DNA of 64,000 nucleotides from DASZHJ01 sp035541215 (GCA_035541215.1 DATKNV010000032.1:1-64000), one strand, 5' to 3'; positions 1 through 9,378 are shown, counted from the first letter of the stretch. Made by a program: numbers and translations. The notes: generated from the sequence alone by a model not told the origin.

Positions 1-816
1 CCCGATGTCGACGCGCGGACGCACGAGAAAATCTCGACGGGGAAGAAAGAGAACAAATTCGGCATCGACATCGCGCATGCAGCCGAGGCTTATCGCCAGG
101 CGGCGCGCCTCCCGGGCATCGTGCCAGTGGGGCTCGCCGTCCATATCGGCTCGCAGATCACCGATATCGGCCCGCTCGAGGCGGCGTTCCGGCGCCTCGT
201 CGATCTCGCGGTGGAACTCCGCCGCGAGGGGCTCAGTGTCGAGCGCCTCGACCTCGGCGGCGGGCTCGGCATCCGCTACGAAAATGAGATGCCGCCGCCG
301 GTCGAGGCCTACGCGGCCATGGTGCGTCGCCTCACGCACAATCTGAGCTTCCGCCTCGCCTTCGAGCCCGGGCGCGCGATCGTCGGCAATGCGGGCATCC
401 TCGTCGCGCGCGTGCTCTACGTGAAGAGCGGCGTCACGCGTCGCTTCATCGTGCAGGACGGCGCGATGAACGACCTGCTCCGGCCGTCGCTCTACAGCGC
501 CTGGCACGGAATCGTCCCAGTCCGCGCGCCGGAGCCCGGAGCAGCGCTAGTGCCAGCCGATGTCGTCGGCCCCATCTGCGAAACCGGCGATACCTTCGCC
601 ACCGACCGGCCCCTACCGCCGATTGCGGTCGGCGACCTGCTCGCGATCTTGTCAGCAGGCGCCTATGGCGCGGTAATGAGTTCAAGCTACAATACTCGCT
701 TGCTGGTACCGGAGGTTCTCGTCAAAGGCGACGAGTACGCAGTGATCCGGCCGCGGCCGAGCTACCGGGAGCTCTTGAGCCAGGACAGAATTCCACCTTG
801 GCTTTCAAACTCTTAG
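1..816 (+). CDS. lysA: Diaminopimelate decarboxylase LysA, 3' part
   Basis: PLP-dependent enzyme that decarboxylates meso-diaminopimelate to L-lysine, the last step of lysine synthesis, in the cytoplasm. The reading frame is open from base 1, so the N-terminal part with the PLP-binding lysine lies outside the window; 271 residues remain. Family signatures are visible: a THEKISTGKKENKFG block at the left edge, the HIGSQI segment, the glycine-rich phosphate-binding loop GGGLGI, FEPGR, the substrate-binding Cys in ICETGD, and the C-terminal GAYGAVMSSSYN motif. It is followed after 33 bases by the TIGR02302-family gene on the same strand. Identification is secure; only the start is missing. Confidence 0.95.
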   Translation, partial: PDVDARTHEKISTGKKENKFGIDIAHAAEAYRQAARLPGIVPVGLAVHIGSQITDIGPLEAAFRRLVDLAVELRREGLSVERLDLGGGLGIRYENEMPPPVEAYAAMVRRLTHNLSFRLAFEPGRAIVGNAGILVARVLYVKSGVTRRFIVQDGAMNDLLRPSLYSAWHGIVPVRAPEPGAALVPADVVGPICETGDTFATDRPLPPIAVGDLLAILSAGAYGAVMSSSYNTRLLVPEVLVKGDEYAVIRPRPSYRELLSQDRIPPWLSNS

Positions 817-849
817 GTCCGCCGCCGCGGGGCATTTAGAGAGTCCGCC

Positions 850-3291
850 ATGGCTAAGACCGCACCTGCGCCCGCGACGAGTCCGCTTTCCCGAGGGGAC
901 CTCGCCCGGCGCGTCGCGCTCGCACGCGGCGCGCTCTTCTGGGAGCGCTGCTGGCCCGAATTTGCCTTCGCGCTGGGCGTGATCGGTCTCTTCCTGGTGG
1001 GAGCGCTCTTCGATCTGCCATCGCTGGTGCCGGGCTGGCTGCATGCGGCGGTACTGGGGGTCCTCGCCGTGCTGCTTGCGGCGGCGCTCTGGCGCGCGGC
1101 GCGCGCGCTCCGAGTCCCGGCCGAATCCGAGGGACGCCGCCGGCTCGAGGCCGCGAGCGGCTTGGCGCATCGCCCGCTCGCGGCGGTAACGGATCGTCTC
1201 GCCGGCGGCGCGGGCGATCCCGTGGCAATGGCGCTCTGGGAGGCGCACCGCGCGCGGATGTCGAGCCGCCTCCGGGGCCTGCGCATCGGAGTTCCGCTCG
1301 CGGGCTTCCTTCGGCGCGATCCCTATGCGCTCCGCTCGGCGCTCGCGATCTTGCTGCTGATCGGCGTCATCGACGCCGGGCGCGACAGCGGCGAGCGCGT
1401 GCTGCGTGCGCTGGCGCCCGATCTGAGCTTCTCGCCGGCCGCAGCAGCGAGCATCGCTCTCGACATCTGGATTACGCCGCCGGACTACACCGGCGAGGCG
1501 CCGCTTTTCCTGCAGCGCGATGCCGCCAAGGACCCGATCCCTGTGCCGACCGGGAGCACGGTTCTGGCCCAGGTGCAAGGCGGGAGCGAGCCGCCGCGCA
1601 TCGAGGTCGGCGGCAAGACAACCGATTTCGCTCCCGTCGACGCCCAGAACTTCAAGGGCAGCGCCACGATCACTGCCGGCAACAAGCTCACGGTGACGCA
1701 GAGCGGGCGCACGCTCGGGTCCTGGCCGATCAAGCTCGTGCCGGACGAGCCGCCGACCATCGCATTTCAGGGCGAGCCCAAGAAGACGACGCACGACGCG
1801 CTCCGCATCGAGTTCAAGGCGACGGACGACTACGGTGTCGAGACCGCCAAGGCGGTGATCCATCGCGTCGGCGGCGCTCCCGACGAGGCGATCGAGCTCG
1901 AGCTTCCGCTCCCGGGCATCCGCCTCAAGGAGGCGCGCAATGCCAATTTCTACGACCTGACGCCGCATCCCTGGGCGGGCCTCCCCGTCGAGATCCATCT
2001 CGAGGCGACCGACGCGATCAATCAAGTCGGCAAGAGCGAGACGATCACGATGACCTTGCCGGAGCGCATCTTCCACCACCCGATGGCGCGCGCGCTCATC
2101 GAGCAACGCCGCGAGCTGACGGTGCATCCCGGCGATCGCGACGTGGTCGCGGAGACGCTCTCGGACCTCTCGCTCCGGCCGGCCTTCTTCGACGAGGACA
2201 AGGTCGTCTATCTCGGCCTGCGCATGGCCTCGCTGCGGCTCCAGCGCGACGACGCCAAGGTCGCGATCCCCGCGGTGCAGCAGCTCCTCTGGGACCTCGC
2301 GGTGCGGCTCGAGGACGGCCACACCACGGTAGCGCAGCGCGACATCCGCGACCTCATGCAGGCGCTGCAGCAGGCGATCGCGCGTAACGCGCCCGACGCC
2401 GAGATCGAGCGCCTCACCAAGGAGCTCAAGGAGGCGATCGACCGCTATCTCAAGGCGCTGGCGGAGAACATGCAGCGCCAGGACCCCGACGGGAAGGATC
2501 TCCCGCCGGTCGATCCCTCGCGGCTCTTCAGCGATAAAGATCTCCAGCGCATGCTCGATCGTGCCCGCGAGCTCGCGCGCAACGGCGCCAAGGACGCCGC
2601 GCGCGACCTCCTCTCGCAGCTCCAGAACATGCTGGAGAATCTCCGCATGGCGCAGCCGCGGCAGATGCCTGGCCAGGGCAGCGAGGCCATGCGGACCCTG
2701 CAGCAGCTCCAGAACCGGCAGCAAAACCTGCTCGATCGCACCTTCCGCCAATCGCGCCAGGGCCAGCGCGGCGGCAAGCCGCAGCCGGGACAGGGACAGG
2801 GCGAGGCTGGCGAGCAGGAAGCGCTCCGCGGCATGCTCGACGACCTGATGCGGCAATTGGGCCAGCAGGGCGACGTGCCGCAATCGCTCGACCGCGCCGG
2901 CCGCGCCATGGGCGATGCGGCGCAGGCACTTCGCCGCGGCGCGCCCGGCGAGGCCGTCGGCCCCGAGACCGAGGCGCTCGACGCGCTCCAACAGGCGACG
3001 AAAGAGCTCCTCGACCAGATGACCAGCGCCTTCGGCGGGCCTGGCGGCAATGGCGATCTCCCGGACGGCGTGATGCCGAATGCCGACCGCGATCCCCTGG
3101 GGCGCCCGACCGGCGACAGCGCCGAAGGCACCTACACCGATGGACGGCTGCGGATGGGCAACAGCTCCGTCGACAGTTTCGGCATCGAGCGCGCGAAGGA
3201 AATTCTCGAGGAGCTGCGCCGGCGCGCGGGCGAGACCTCTCGCCCGGAGACCGAGCACGACTACATCGAGCGGCTGCTGCGGCGCTTCTAG
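850..3291 (+). CDS. TIGR02302/DUF4175 family membrane protein
   Basis: An 813-residue protein matching the alphaproteobacterial TIGR02302 (DUF4175) family, whose function is not established. Hydrophobic segments lie near residues 38-54, 63-81 and 155-175. A long hydrophilic, probably extracytoplasmic region follows, with a Gln/Gly-rich stretch around residues 595-690 and a charged C-terminus. It lies just after lysA, a pairing I recall from relatives. The ATG at 850 is preceded by a purine-rich GAGAG stretch. Its stop codon overlaps the stop of the convergent response-regulator gene: the four bases CTAG at 3288-3291 hold both stops. A long antisense open frame covers it and is taken as a codon-bias shadow. 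Confidence 0.85.
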   Translation: MAKTAPAPATSPLSRGDLARRVALARGALFWERCWPEFAFALGVIGLFLVGALFDLPSLVPGWLHAAVLGVLAVLLAAALWRAARALRVPAESEGRRRLEAASGLAHRPLAAVTDRLAGGAGDPVAMALWEAHRARMSSRLRGLRIGVPLAGFLRRDPYALRSALAILLLIGVIDAGRDSGERVLRALAPDLSFSPAAAASIALDIWITPPDYTGEAPLFLQRDAAKDPIPVPTGSTVLAQVQGGSEPPRIEVGGKTTDFAPVDAQNFKGSATITAGNKLTVTQSGRTLGSWPIKLVPDEPPTIAFQGEPKKTTHDALRIEFKATDDYGVETAKAVIHRVGGAPDEAIELELPLPGIRLKEARNANFYDLTPHPWAGLPVEIHLEATDAINQVGKSETITMTLPERIFHHPMARALIEQRRELTVHPGDRDVVAETLSDLSLRPAFFDEDKVVYLGLRMASLRLQRDDAKVAIPAVQQLLWDLAVRLEDGHTTVAQRDIRDLMQALQQAIARNAPDAEIERLTKELKEAIDRYLKALAENMQRQDPDGKDLPPVDPSRLFSDKDLQRMLDRARELARNGAKDAARDLLSQLQNMLENLRMAQPRQMPGQGSEAMRTLQQLQNRQQNLLDRTFRQSRQGQRGGKPQPGQGQGEAGEQEALRGMLDDLMRQLGQQGDVPQSLDRAGRAMGDAAQALRRGAPGEAVGPETEALDALQQATKELLDQMTSAFGGPGGNGDLPDGVMPNADRDPLGRPTGDSAEGTYTDGRLRMGNSSVDSFGIERAKEILEELRRRAGETSRPETEHDYIERLLRRF

Positions 3292-3659
3292 CCGCTCGTC
3301 CGTCCCTCCAGCTCCTCCTGCACCGCCGCGCAAATCTGCTCGAGGGTGAAGGGCTTCTCGATCACGCGATGGATGAGCGCGTCGAGATTGTGGGCGCGCT
3401 GCTTCTCGGCGGCATAGCCCGTCATCAAGAGGATCTTCAACTCCGGATGATCCTTGCTCGCCTTGAGCGCGAGCGCGATGCCGTCGAGGCCGGGCATCAC
3501 GATATCCGTGAGCAGCAGGTCGAAGGTTCCCTCGCCGAGCGCGGCCAGCGCCGCGAGACCGTCCGCGACGACGGTCGGCTCGTGACCGCAGTGGCGGAGC
3601 GCGCGCTCGACGAAAGCCTGCACCGTGGGCTCGTCCTCGGCGACCAGGATCCTTGCCAT
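3288..3659 (-). CDS. cpdR: Single-domain response regulator, CpdR-like
   Basis: A 123-residue stand-alone receiver domain with no output domain. It has the acidic pair (AEDE, residues 7-10), the phospho-acceptor Asp in LLLTDIVMPGLDG (Asp52), a Thr in the LLMTGY switch region and the conserved Lys in EKPF. Length and the MARILVAEDE start resemble CpdR, which in Caulobacter and rhizobia is a phosphorylation-controlled adaptor for ClpXP proteolysis in the cell cycle. That role is inferred from similarity, and another CheY-like function is possible. The open frame runs further upstream, but the ATG at 3659 begins the receiver domain exactly. It lies downstream of the zinc-ribbon gene on the same strand, 26 bases away. 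Confidence 0.8.
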   Translation of the reverse strand: MARILVAEDEPTVQAFVERALRHCGHEPTVVADGLAALAALGEGTFDLLLTDIVMPGLDGIALALKASKDHPELKILLMTGYAAEKQRAHNLDALIHRVIEKPFTLEQICAAVQEELEGRTSG

Positions 3660-3685
3660 CGAACGCCGAGCAGCCCCCGGCGCTT

Positions 3686-4390
3686 CTAGTCGTTCGGGCC
3701 GGCGAAATCGACGGCCATGTTCTTGGCAGCCGGATTGCGCGGCTTGGTGGTGGTGAAGGAGACGGTGGCGCCTGGCAGCAGCCGCTCCGTGCTCACCGCG
3801 AAGATCCAGGTCTCGACGACGTGCTGCTGGTTGTCCGTGAGCTCGACCTTGATCTTCGGCACCGTCTGGGCAGAAGTCGAGATGTTCGTCACGGTGCCCT
3901 CGATGATGAGGCGGTCCGCGGCCTCGTCGAAGCGCGGATTCGCGACGAGCTGGAGCACGTCGTGCACCTGCGGCACCGCCAGGCCGACCTTCCCGTAGAT
4001 CAGGTTTGCGGCCGGCCAGCGCCGCACGACGTCGTCGCGCCACCAGACCGCGGCCGCAGCGCCGCCGGCCACGACGAGCAGCAGGAGGATCCAGCCGATG
4101 GTGACCCCGGAGGAGCCGCCGCGCCGGCGCGGCACTGCCGGAAGCTGAATGCGCTCCTCGCCGCGCTCGCCCGCACGCTCGGGCGCCGCGGCCGCGACGG
4201 CTTCCGGTGCCGGCGGCGGGGCCGCGGGCGGCGGCGGCTCGGGCTCGGCTGCGAGCGGAAAGGTTCCCGGCGGCGGCGCCTGGTGCCAGGTGTGCGAGCA
4301 TTGCGCGCAGCGCACCATCCGGCCATCGGCGCCGAGAGCGCGCGGGTCGACCTGATATCGGGTATTGCAGCGCGGGCAGACTACGATCAT
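3686..4390 (-). CDS. Zinc-ribbon (MJ0042/DUF3426) membrane protein
   Basis: A protein of about 234 residues. The N-terminal MJ0042-type zinc ribbon has two Cys pairs (CPRC and CAQC). A Pro/Ala/Glu-rich linker follows, then one membrane segment (GWILLLLVVAGGAAAAVWW, about residues 123-141), then a DUF3426-like C-terminal domain likely on the periplasmic side. The function of the family is unknown. The ATG at 4390 gives the usual MIVVCPRCNTRY start; an in-frame ATG four codons upstream (4402) is the alternative. In related alphaproteobacteria I expect this gene beside ftsE; here the pilus locus separates them. Confidence 0.8.
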   Translation of the reverse strand: MIVVCPRCNTRYQVDPRALGADGRMVRCAQCSHTWHQAPPPGTFPLAAEPEPPPPAAPPPAPEAVAAAAPERAGERGEERIQLPAVPRRRGGSSGVTIGWILLLLVVAGGAAAAVWWRDDVVRRWPAANLIYGKVGLAVPQVHDVLQLVANPRFDEAADRLIIEGTVTNISTSAQTVPKIKVELTDNQQHVVETWIFAVSTERLLPGATVSFTTTKPRNPAAKNMAVDFAGPND

Positions 4391-4456
4391 GCGCTCGCAC
4401 AATCCGGGGCCGATCCCCTTATAGGGCGCGGGATTTGGCGCGGCAAGGTGCGAGGC

Positions 4457-5431
4457 CTATTTCGAGGTGACATTGATGGTGAGGACGTCGGTGTAGTTGC
4501 CGGGGCTCGCGGTGCCGTAATCGCCGATCTCCACTTGGACCGGGAAGGGAAGGCCGTCGGCGCCGGTCGCGCCGACGATGTTGGCGGCGAGCGTGGCGTT
4601 GCCCCCGGCGAGCGAGATCTGCTGGCCGTTCACCAGCAGCGTATAGGGCAGCGTGCTCGTGTCCTTGGCGTTCGCGGGCCGCATCACGCCGCCGTTCTGC
4701 GACTGTATCGTGACCTCGAACCCGTTGTTGCCGCGCGCCTTCAAGTCGAAGGAAGCGCGCTGACCTTTCCGCGCCATGCCGAAATTCACGGTGCGGTCGA
4801 CCTTGGTGGTGTCGAAGGGCGCGCCGGGATCGACGACCGCGACCTCCGCCGCCGGGCGCACGTTCGCAAGAAACTGCACCTGCTGCGTCGAGATCAGCGT
4901 GTTGGTCTGCTGATTCCCCTGATAGAGCTTGAAGTGGACGATCCCGGAATAGACGCCCGGCGGCGCGATCTGCTGCGGCCTGATCCAGTAGTAGTGCTGA
5001 TGCGTGTTGGTGGCGATGCCGCTGCGGCTGAATTGGCCGGTGATGACGTCGTTGGCCGTCGCCACCGGCAGGTCGCGGATCGGATTGGTCTTGATGCTGC
5101 TGGTGAAGACGTTGAAGACGATGGGCCGGCCGCCGCCGACCATCTGGCGCGCCTCGAAGCTGCCGCCGGTCTCGACCGTCGCGGTCACGAAATAGGTGCA
5201 GGTCCCGTCGACCTTCGTCACCGTGAAGCTCACGGGCTGCACGCGGTCGACGCGATCGAAGACGTTATAGCCGGGCCCCGCGCCCTGCCATTCGATCGCG
5301 CTCGGCAGGAGACCGAAGCGAAGCCCGCTGCAGGCGGCCTCCGCGCCACTGCTCGAAAGGAGTAGAGCCGCGCCCAGCAGAAGCGGGAGGAGGCGCTTCC
5401 CGCCCTCGATTTGCCTCATGCTCTTCCTCAT
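4457..5431 (-). CDS. Spore coat U (SCPU) domain protein, putative pilus tip/adhesin
   Basis: A 324-residue secreted protein, the last gene of the pilus operon. A basic, hydrophobic signal peptide ends near residue 33 (SSGAEA). It has two Ig-like SCPU-type halves: residues ~34-190, with the only cysteines, and ~195-324, ending with the family signature NYTDVLTINVTSK. Two-domain SCPU proteins in such operons are thought to form the fibre tip, whereas one-domain proteins form the shaft; that assignment is inference. Its start overlaps the usher stop as ATGA (5428-5431), indicating translational coupling. A second ATG at 5419 is possible but lacks the coupling. Confidence 0.82.
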   Translation of the reverse strand: MRKSMRQIEGGKRLLPLLLGAALLLSSSGAEAACSGLRFGLLPSAIEWQGAGPGYNVFDRVDRVQPVSFTVTKVDGTCTYFVTATVETGGSFEARQMVGGGRPIVFNVFTSSIKTNPIRDLPVATANDVITGQFSRSGIATNTHQHYYWIRPQQIAPPGVYSGIVHFKLYQGNQQTNTLISTQQVQFLANVRPAAEVAVVDPGAPFDTTKVDRTVNFGMARKGQRASFDLKARGNNGFEVTIQSQNGGVMRPANAKDTSTLPYTLLVNGQQISLAGGNATLAANIVGATGADGLPFPVQVEIGDYGTASPGNYTDVLTINVTSK

Positions 5432-8001
5432 CGCGTCGCCGGCACCGAGATGACGATCGTTCCCACACGATAGACCCCGGCCTTGTCGCGGGGAATCTCG
5501 ACTCGAACGGTGGCCGACCCGAGGTCCGGAAACACCAAATCGTACGCCGCGGGACGCAATCCGTCGATGCGGAAGCGGCCCGTGCGGTTGGTGAAGAACT
5601 CCTTCGCCTCGCCTTTGCCATCGGCGGGCTTGGCAAAGCCGTGCGCGAGGCCGATCGGCTTCTCCATCGCGTCGTGCAGCACGCCGTCGAGCAGCACGTT
5701 GGCGTCGCTGCCGACGGGGATCACGATGCCGCCGCGATAGCCCGGCGACACCTGATAGATGCCGGGGCCGAGATCGTAGCCGAGCGGCAGATCGCTCGCG
5801 GCGACGGTGACGGGCTGCACCTGATAGGAGGTGATGTTGTAGACGACCGCGGGTCCCAAGAGCCCCGCCGTCGCCGCGAAATGGCCGCCCACGGGCTGAA
5901 CGCCGACGGTGTAGTCCGCGAGGCTCGGATGCGGCACCACCATCGCGAAGGCGTCGTTGATGGGACGGCTCACTGCGAAATATCCCCCCGCATAGGCGAT
6001 CGCGGTGCCGAAGCGGATGCTGCTCCTCCGCTCCAGCGGAGACTGGTTGCTGGTTCCCGTCGGCAAGACCTCGTCGTGGATGAACAGCGTCTCGACCCGC
6101 GAGGTGTTGTAGGTGAGGTTTCCGGTCACCTCCGTATTGCTGTCGCTGTGCGTCACGGCGACGTCGATGAAGGGCTCGTCGGTGTCGAAGGGCGGCAGAT
6201 ATTGCCACTCGAGTTGCGAGGTGTGGTTCTGCGTGTCGTAGGAGCCCTGGACGGATTGCCGCTGGCTCGGGAACAGGACCGAGACCGTGAAGAGCGCGCG
6301 GTAGTTGGGCGCGCCGGTCGCGGCGACGGTGCGGCTCAGCTCGAGATCGGTCGAGATGCGGTCGAGGAAATAGCGCCGGAGCGAGAGATTGATGCTGCTG
6401 GTGTCGCGTTGACCGTCGCGCCCGGTCTGGTAGCCGCCGCCGATGCCGCCGGTGATGCCGAAGAAGAGGGGCTGGCTGATGCCGGCCTCGAAGTCCCAGA
6501 CGACGGTGTTGTCCGGCACGAGGGTCCCGAGCGCGGCGAAGTATTTACTCGTGTAAGTGACGCTCGCAAAGACGGTGCGGTTCTCCTGGAAGAGGGAGCT
6601 CCAGCTCGTCGCGAGCGGCGGCGCCGGCGCGTCCGTGTAGTTGTAGAGGATCCGTCCGCTGCCGCCGTTCCCGAAGTCGGCGACGTGGCTGCCCGCGAGG
6701 TCGAGCCGGACGCTGCCGAGCGGGCTCGAGATCGAGACGTTCCCGCCGCCCATCTGCTGCCGGTTGTCGCCCTGGTAGTTCGCGCCGACCGTGAGCCAAT
6801 CCGTGACGCCGTAGCGATGGTAGGCGGAGATGGTGGGCATGTCGCCGTGATAGCGCCGGACGCCGTTCACGTCGGTCGAGGGCGCGCCGAGCGAGTAGTT
6901 GAAGAGCTGCTCCCCCGCGGCCAGCAGGTCCGTGCTGAAGAAGAAGGGGACGTTGATGGTGCTGATGCGCCCGACGGCATCGACGATGCGGAGCTGCACG
7001 TTGTTGGCGCCTTGCGTGAACGGGAACTGCCGAATGTCGTAGCGGCCCGGACCGAGCTCATAGGTCTGCGTACGCACGCCGTTCACCAGCACCTCGACGC
7101 GCGAGTTGCTTTGCAGGTCGAACTGTTCCTGCCCCACGGGCTGATAGACCTTGTAGGGCTGCAGCGAGAAGTTGCGCGCGAGGGTGATGCCGGCCATCGG
7201 TTGGAAGGCCTGGAAGGCGTCGATCGGATAGGAGAGATCGCCGGCCTGATAGCGGATCGCGGCTGCGGGATCGTCGTAGACGAGGCTCACGTCGCCGCGC
7301 TGCCAGGGATTCTGCGAGCTCTCCTGGTAATTGAGATCGGCGAGAAGAACGAATCCGTAGTAATTCGTCGCGGATTCCAGGGCGAGATTGAGCGGCTGGC
7401 GGCCCGCCTGGCCGGGGATCGCGGACTGGTGGATGTAATCCATCCCGCCGCGGATGTTGAGATAGCTGCTGAAGGGCACCTGCGGAACGACGCCGCGCGG
7501 ACCGATCGGCGGAACCTCGGTCGATGCGCCGAGACGGATCACCTGCCGGACGTCCGGGGGGATGATGAGCGCGACCGCGGAGTTCTGCTCGTCGTAGCGT
7601 GCGTCCATGCCCACAGTCCGGAACGCGGCGAATGCCAGGGTGCCATCGGGCGCGACCGCCGCTTTGAGCTTCGCGAGCGGTTCCGGCACTATGATCTTTT
7701 CGAGAGCCGCAAGGACCGAAGCGGCTTGCATGCGCGTGCGTGCGGGGTCGTCGAGCCCGCTCGCGATGGTGTCCGCGATCTGGGTGCCGTCCACCAGCAC
7801 CGGCAATTGCAGCGGACGCGTTGGGCGCGGCGGGCGCTTGCCGAAGGCTTTCTCGAAGATCTGCTCGCGCTGGCTCTCGTCCGGGGCGGGAGCTTGAGCC
7901 CGCGAGGGGCAGGAAGTTCCGAGGAGCGCGGCCGCGAGCGCCGCGAGCAGGAGCCAGGCGCGCGCCCGCTCAAAGTCCAGGGACGAAGTCCAGCGATGCA
8001 C
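5428..8001 (-). CDS. Fimbrial outer-membrane usher (chaperone-usher pathway)
   Basis: An 857-residue PapC/FimD-type usher that receives chaperone-subunit complexes in the periplasm and extrudes the fibre through a 24-stranded outer-membrane barrel. A signal peptide ends near residue 35 (SRAQA). The usher core is seen from about residue 170: a NIRGGMDY strand, GDLSYP, SRVEVLVNGVRTQTYELGPGRYDIRQFP (a typical usher plug/barrel segment, about residues 300-330), and many alternating amphipathic strands. C-terminal domains with carboxypeptidase-like Ig folds occupy roughly residues 730-857. The length is normal for the family. It overlaps the chaperone gene by 32 bases and the tip-like gene by four, so the three are one transcription unit. 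Confidence 0.92.
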   Translation of the reverse strand: MHRWTSSLDFERARAWLLLAALAAALLGTSCPSRAQAPAPDESQREQIFEKAFGKRPPRPTRPLQLPVLVDGTQIADTIASGLDDPARTRMQAASVLAALEKIIVPEPLAKLKAAVAPDGTLAFAAFRTVGMDARYDEQNSAVALIIPPDVRQVIRLGASTEVPPIGPRGVVPQVPFSSYLNIRGGMDYIHQSAIPGQAGRQPLNLALESATNYYGFVLLADLNYQESSQNPWQRGDVSLVYDDPAAAIRYQAGDLSYPIDAFQAFQPMAGITLARNFSLQPYKVYQPVGQEQFDLQSNSRVEVLVNGVRTQTYELGPGRYDIRQFPFTQGANNVQLRIVDAVGRISTINVPFFFSTDLLAAGEQLFNYSLGAPSTDVNGVRRYHGDMPTISAYHRYGVTDWLTVGANYQGDNRQQMGGGNVSISSPLGSVRLDLAGSHVADFGNGGSGRILYNYTDAPAPPLATSWSSLFQENRTVFASVTYTSKYFAALGTLVPDNTVVWDFEAGISQPLFFGITGGIGGGYQTGRDGQRDTSSINLSLRRYFLDRISTDLELSRTVAATGAPNYRALFTVSVLFPSQRQSVQGSYDTQNHTSQLEWQYLPPFDTDEPFIDVAVTHSDSNTEVTGNLTYNTSRVETLFIHDEVLPTGTSNQSPLERRSSIRFGTAIAYAGGYFAVSRPINDAFAMVVPHPSLADYTVGVQPVGGHFAATAGLLGPAVVYNITSYQVQPVTVAASDLPLGYDLGPGIYQVSPGYRGGIVIPVGSDANVLLDGVLHDAMEKPIGLAHGFAKPADGKGEAKEFFTNRTGRFRIDGLRPAAYDLVFPDLGSATVRVEIPRDKAGVYRVGTIVISVPATR

Positions 8002-8716
8002 GCACGGGGCCGACGGCTAGACCCTGGGGCCAAGGCACGAGAAAGCGCCGGCGATGGCCGCCGAGCACGTTTTGATCCAGGAGCCCGCCGAGCTGGTCGC
8101 CTTTGAGCGTCAACGATTGGCCGCCTGCGGCGGCGCTGACGGTGAGGCTCGCGTTCTGCAGGATCGCGTGCGCGGTTCCCTTGTTCCAGAGCTCGACCGC
8201 AAGGCGCGGCTTGCCGTCGGGCCCGGTCGCGGGCTCCGCGCGCTCCACGACGATGTCGGGCTTGGCACCCTCGGGCGTGATGTAGACCGCCCCCTCGTAG
8301 CGCACCACCAGCGAGAGCTGCGTCCCCTTGGCGTCGCCGGTGTCGAGCCGTACCGGCAGCTGCTCGACGATGATGCGATAGGGGAGCTCGGCGGCGGGCT
8401 TGGGATCGCCCGCCCATTGCAGGCGTATCGCGCGCGCCTCGTGCGGCAGCAGCACCATCTGCGGCGGGAAGACGATGAAATCGTCCTCTGCCTCCTTGAG
8501 CGTCTCCTTGCCGTCGACGCCCATCTCGCGGTGGACGAGGCTGATCTGGATCGCGGCGGAAACCTCGGTCTCGTTCTCGACCTGGAAGACCTGATTGGCT
8601 CCGGCGCCGCTCGGCGCGAGCGAGACCACGAAGGGAGTGAAGCGAAGAGCCTCCGCGGGCGCCACCGCGATCACGGCCGCGAGCAGCAGGCCAATCCACG
8701 CGCCGTGCCTTCGCAT
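7970..8716 (-). CDS. Periplasmic pilus-assembly chaperone
   Basis: A 248-residue FimC/PapD-like chaperone that caps pilin subunits by donor-strand complementation before delivery to the usher. A signal peptide covers about residues 1-23. The two Ig-like domains include a F1-G1-like strand region (VFPPQMVLLPHEARAIRLQW) and a DGKPRLAVELWNKGTAHA stretch typical of SCPU-system chaperones. The 3' end runs 32 bases into the usher reading frame. It is separated from the second pilin gene by 95 bases that contain a perfect 18-bp palindrome, which could lower its expression relative to the pilins. Confidence 0.9.
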   Translation of the reverse strand: MRRHGAWIGLLLAAVIAVAPAEALRFTPFVVSLAPSGAGANQVFQVENETEVSAAIQISLVHREMGVDGKETLKEAEDDFIVFPPQMVLLPHEARAIRLQWAGDPKPAAELPYRIIVEQLPVRLDTGDAKGTQLSLVVRYEGAVYITPEGAKPDIVVERAEPATGPDGKPRLAVELWNKGTAHAILQNASLTVSAAAGGQSLTLKGDQLGGLLDQNVLGGHRRRFLVPWPQGLAVGPVRASLDFVPGL

Positions 8717-8743
8717 CCCCTGTTCTCCGCGTCAGCCCTCCGG

Positions 8744-8761
8744 CGAGTCGCGCGCGACTCG
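8744..8761 (-). terminator. Perfect 18-bp palindrome between pilin and chaperone genes
   Basis: CGAGTCGCG followed by CGCGACTCG, an exact palindrome in the 95-base gap between the second pilin and the chaperone gene. As RNA it could fold into a GC-rich hairpin without a U tail, so it is more likely an attenuation or mRNA-stabilising element than a full terminator. It also contains two GANTC sites (8745-8749, 8756-8760). Confidence 0.45.
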
Positions 8762-8811
8762 ACCCCGCGCGAGATTCTACAGGAGTGGGCAACCACACAC
8801 TAGAATCGTGC

Positions 8812-9378
8812 CTAGGGTGCGGTCTGGGTGATCGTCAACGTGTCGGTGTAGGTGTCGGCCGTGACGAAGGCGTTTTGCAGAATGAGGTTGATCGCCTTGT
8901 TCCGGCCGCCGCCCGGCGTCTTCGTGAGGTTGTTGCCGACGAGCGTACCGCCGGCGCTCGGCGTGAAGGTCGTGTTCGCGCCGCCAGCGTCATAAACGAG
9001 CGAATAGGTGAGCTTGTCCGTATTACCGGCGGAGCCCAGCAGCGTCGCGCCGTTGCTCGAGGCGATGGTCACGTCGTAGCGCTGGTTGCAAGTCTCGTTG
9101 AGCGTCGTGATGCCCACGGTCGTGGTGCCGGTGCTCGAGGAGACGGTCCAACGTGCCGTGTTGTTGCCGCCGCCGCTCGTGAAGGTGGCGCCGCTCGCGG
9201 GAGCGGAAAGCGAGATGCTGCAGTTCGAGGGCAGGCTCGCCGCCAGCGTGACGGTGGCGCTTCCGGCGGCGTGCGCGGGCTCGGGCGCCGCGAGCAAGAC
9301 GACCGTCGCCGCCGTCGTCGCGGTGAGAGCCGTCAGGATGTGTGCGAGCCGTGCGCTTGAGCCAAGGTCCTGCATCAT
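8812..9378 (-). CDS. SCPU-type pilin subunit (second pilin)
   Basis: A 188-residue secreted one-domain spore-coat-U protein, the likely structural subunit of the fibre. The signal peptide ends near residue 38 (PAHAAG). The mature part has two cysteines (SNCSISL and ETCNQRY) that could form the usual intradomain disulfide, and the C-terminal SCPU signature DTYTDTLTITQ. It is a paralogue of the upstream pilin: both share the signal-peptide pattern, the TYTDTLT ending and the VVYDA/LVYDA-GANTT block. The first two codons are ATGATG; the second ATG (9375) is better spaced from GGGAGG. Confidence 0.85.
   Translation of the reverse strand: MMQDLGSSARLAHILTALTATTAATVVLLAAPEPAHAAGSATVTLAASLPSNCSISLSAPASGATFTSGGGNNTARWTVSSSTGTTTVGITTLNETCNQRYDVTIASSNGATLLGSAGNTDKLTYSLVYDAGGANTTFTPSAGGTLVGNNLTKTPGGGRNKAINLILQNAFVTADTYTDTLTITQTAP

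Noticed and set aside
805..3333. 842-codon minus-strand open frame opposite the TIGR02302 gene
   Set aside because: No motifs, low-complexity Arg/Leu/Ala composition typical of an antisense frame in GC-rich DNA; the plus-strand gene is the recognised family.
5641..8106. 821-codon plus-strand open frame opposite the usher gene
   Set aside because: It mirrors the usher codon by codon and has no domain signature.
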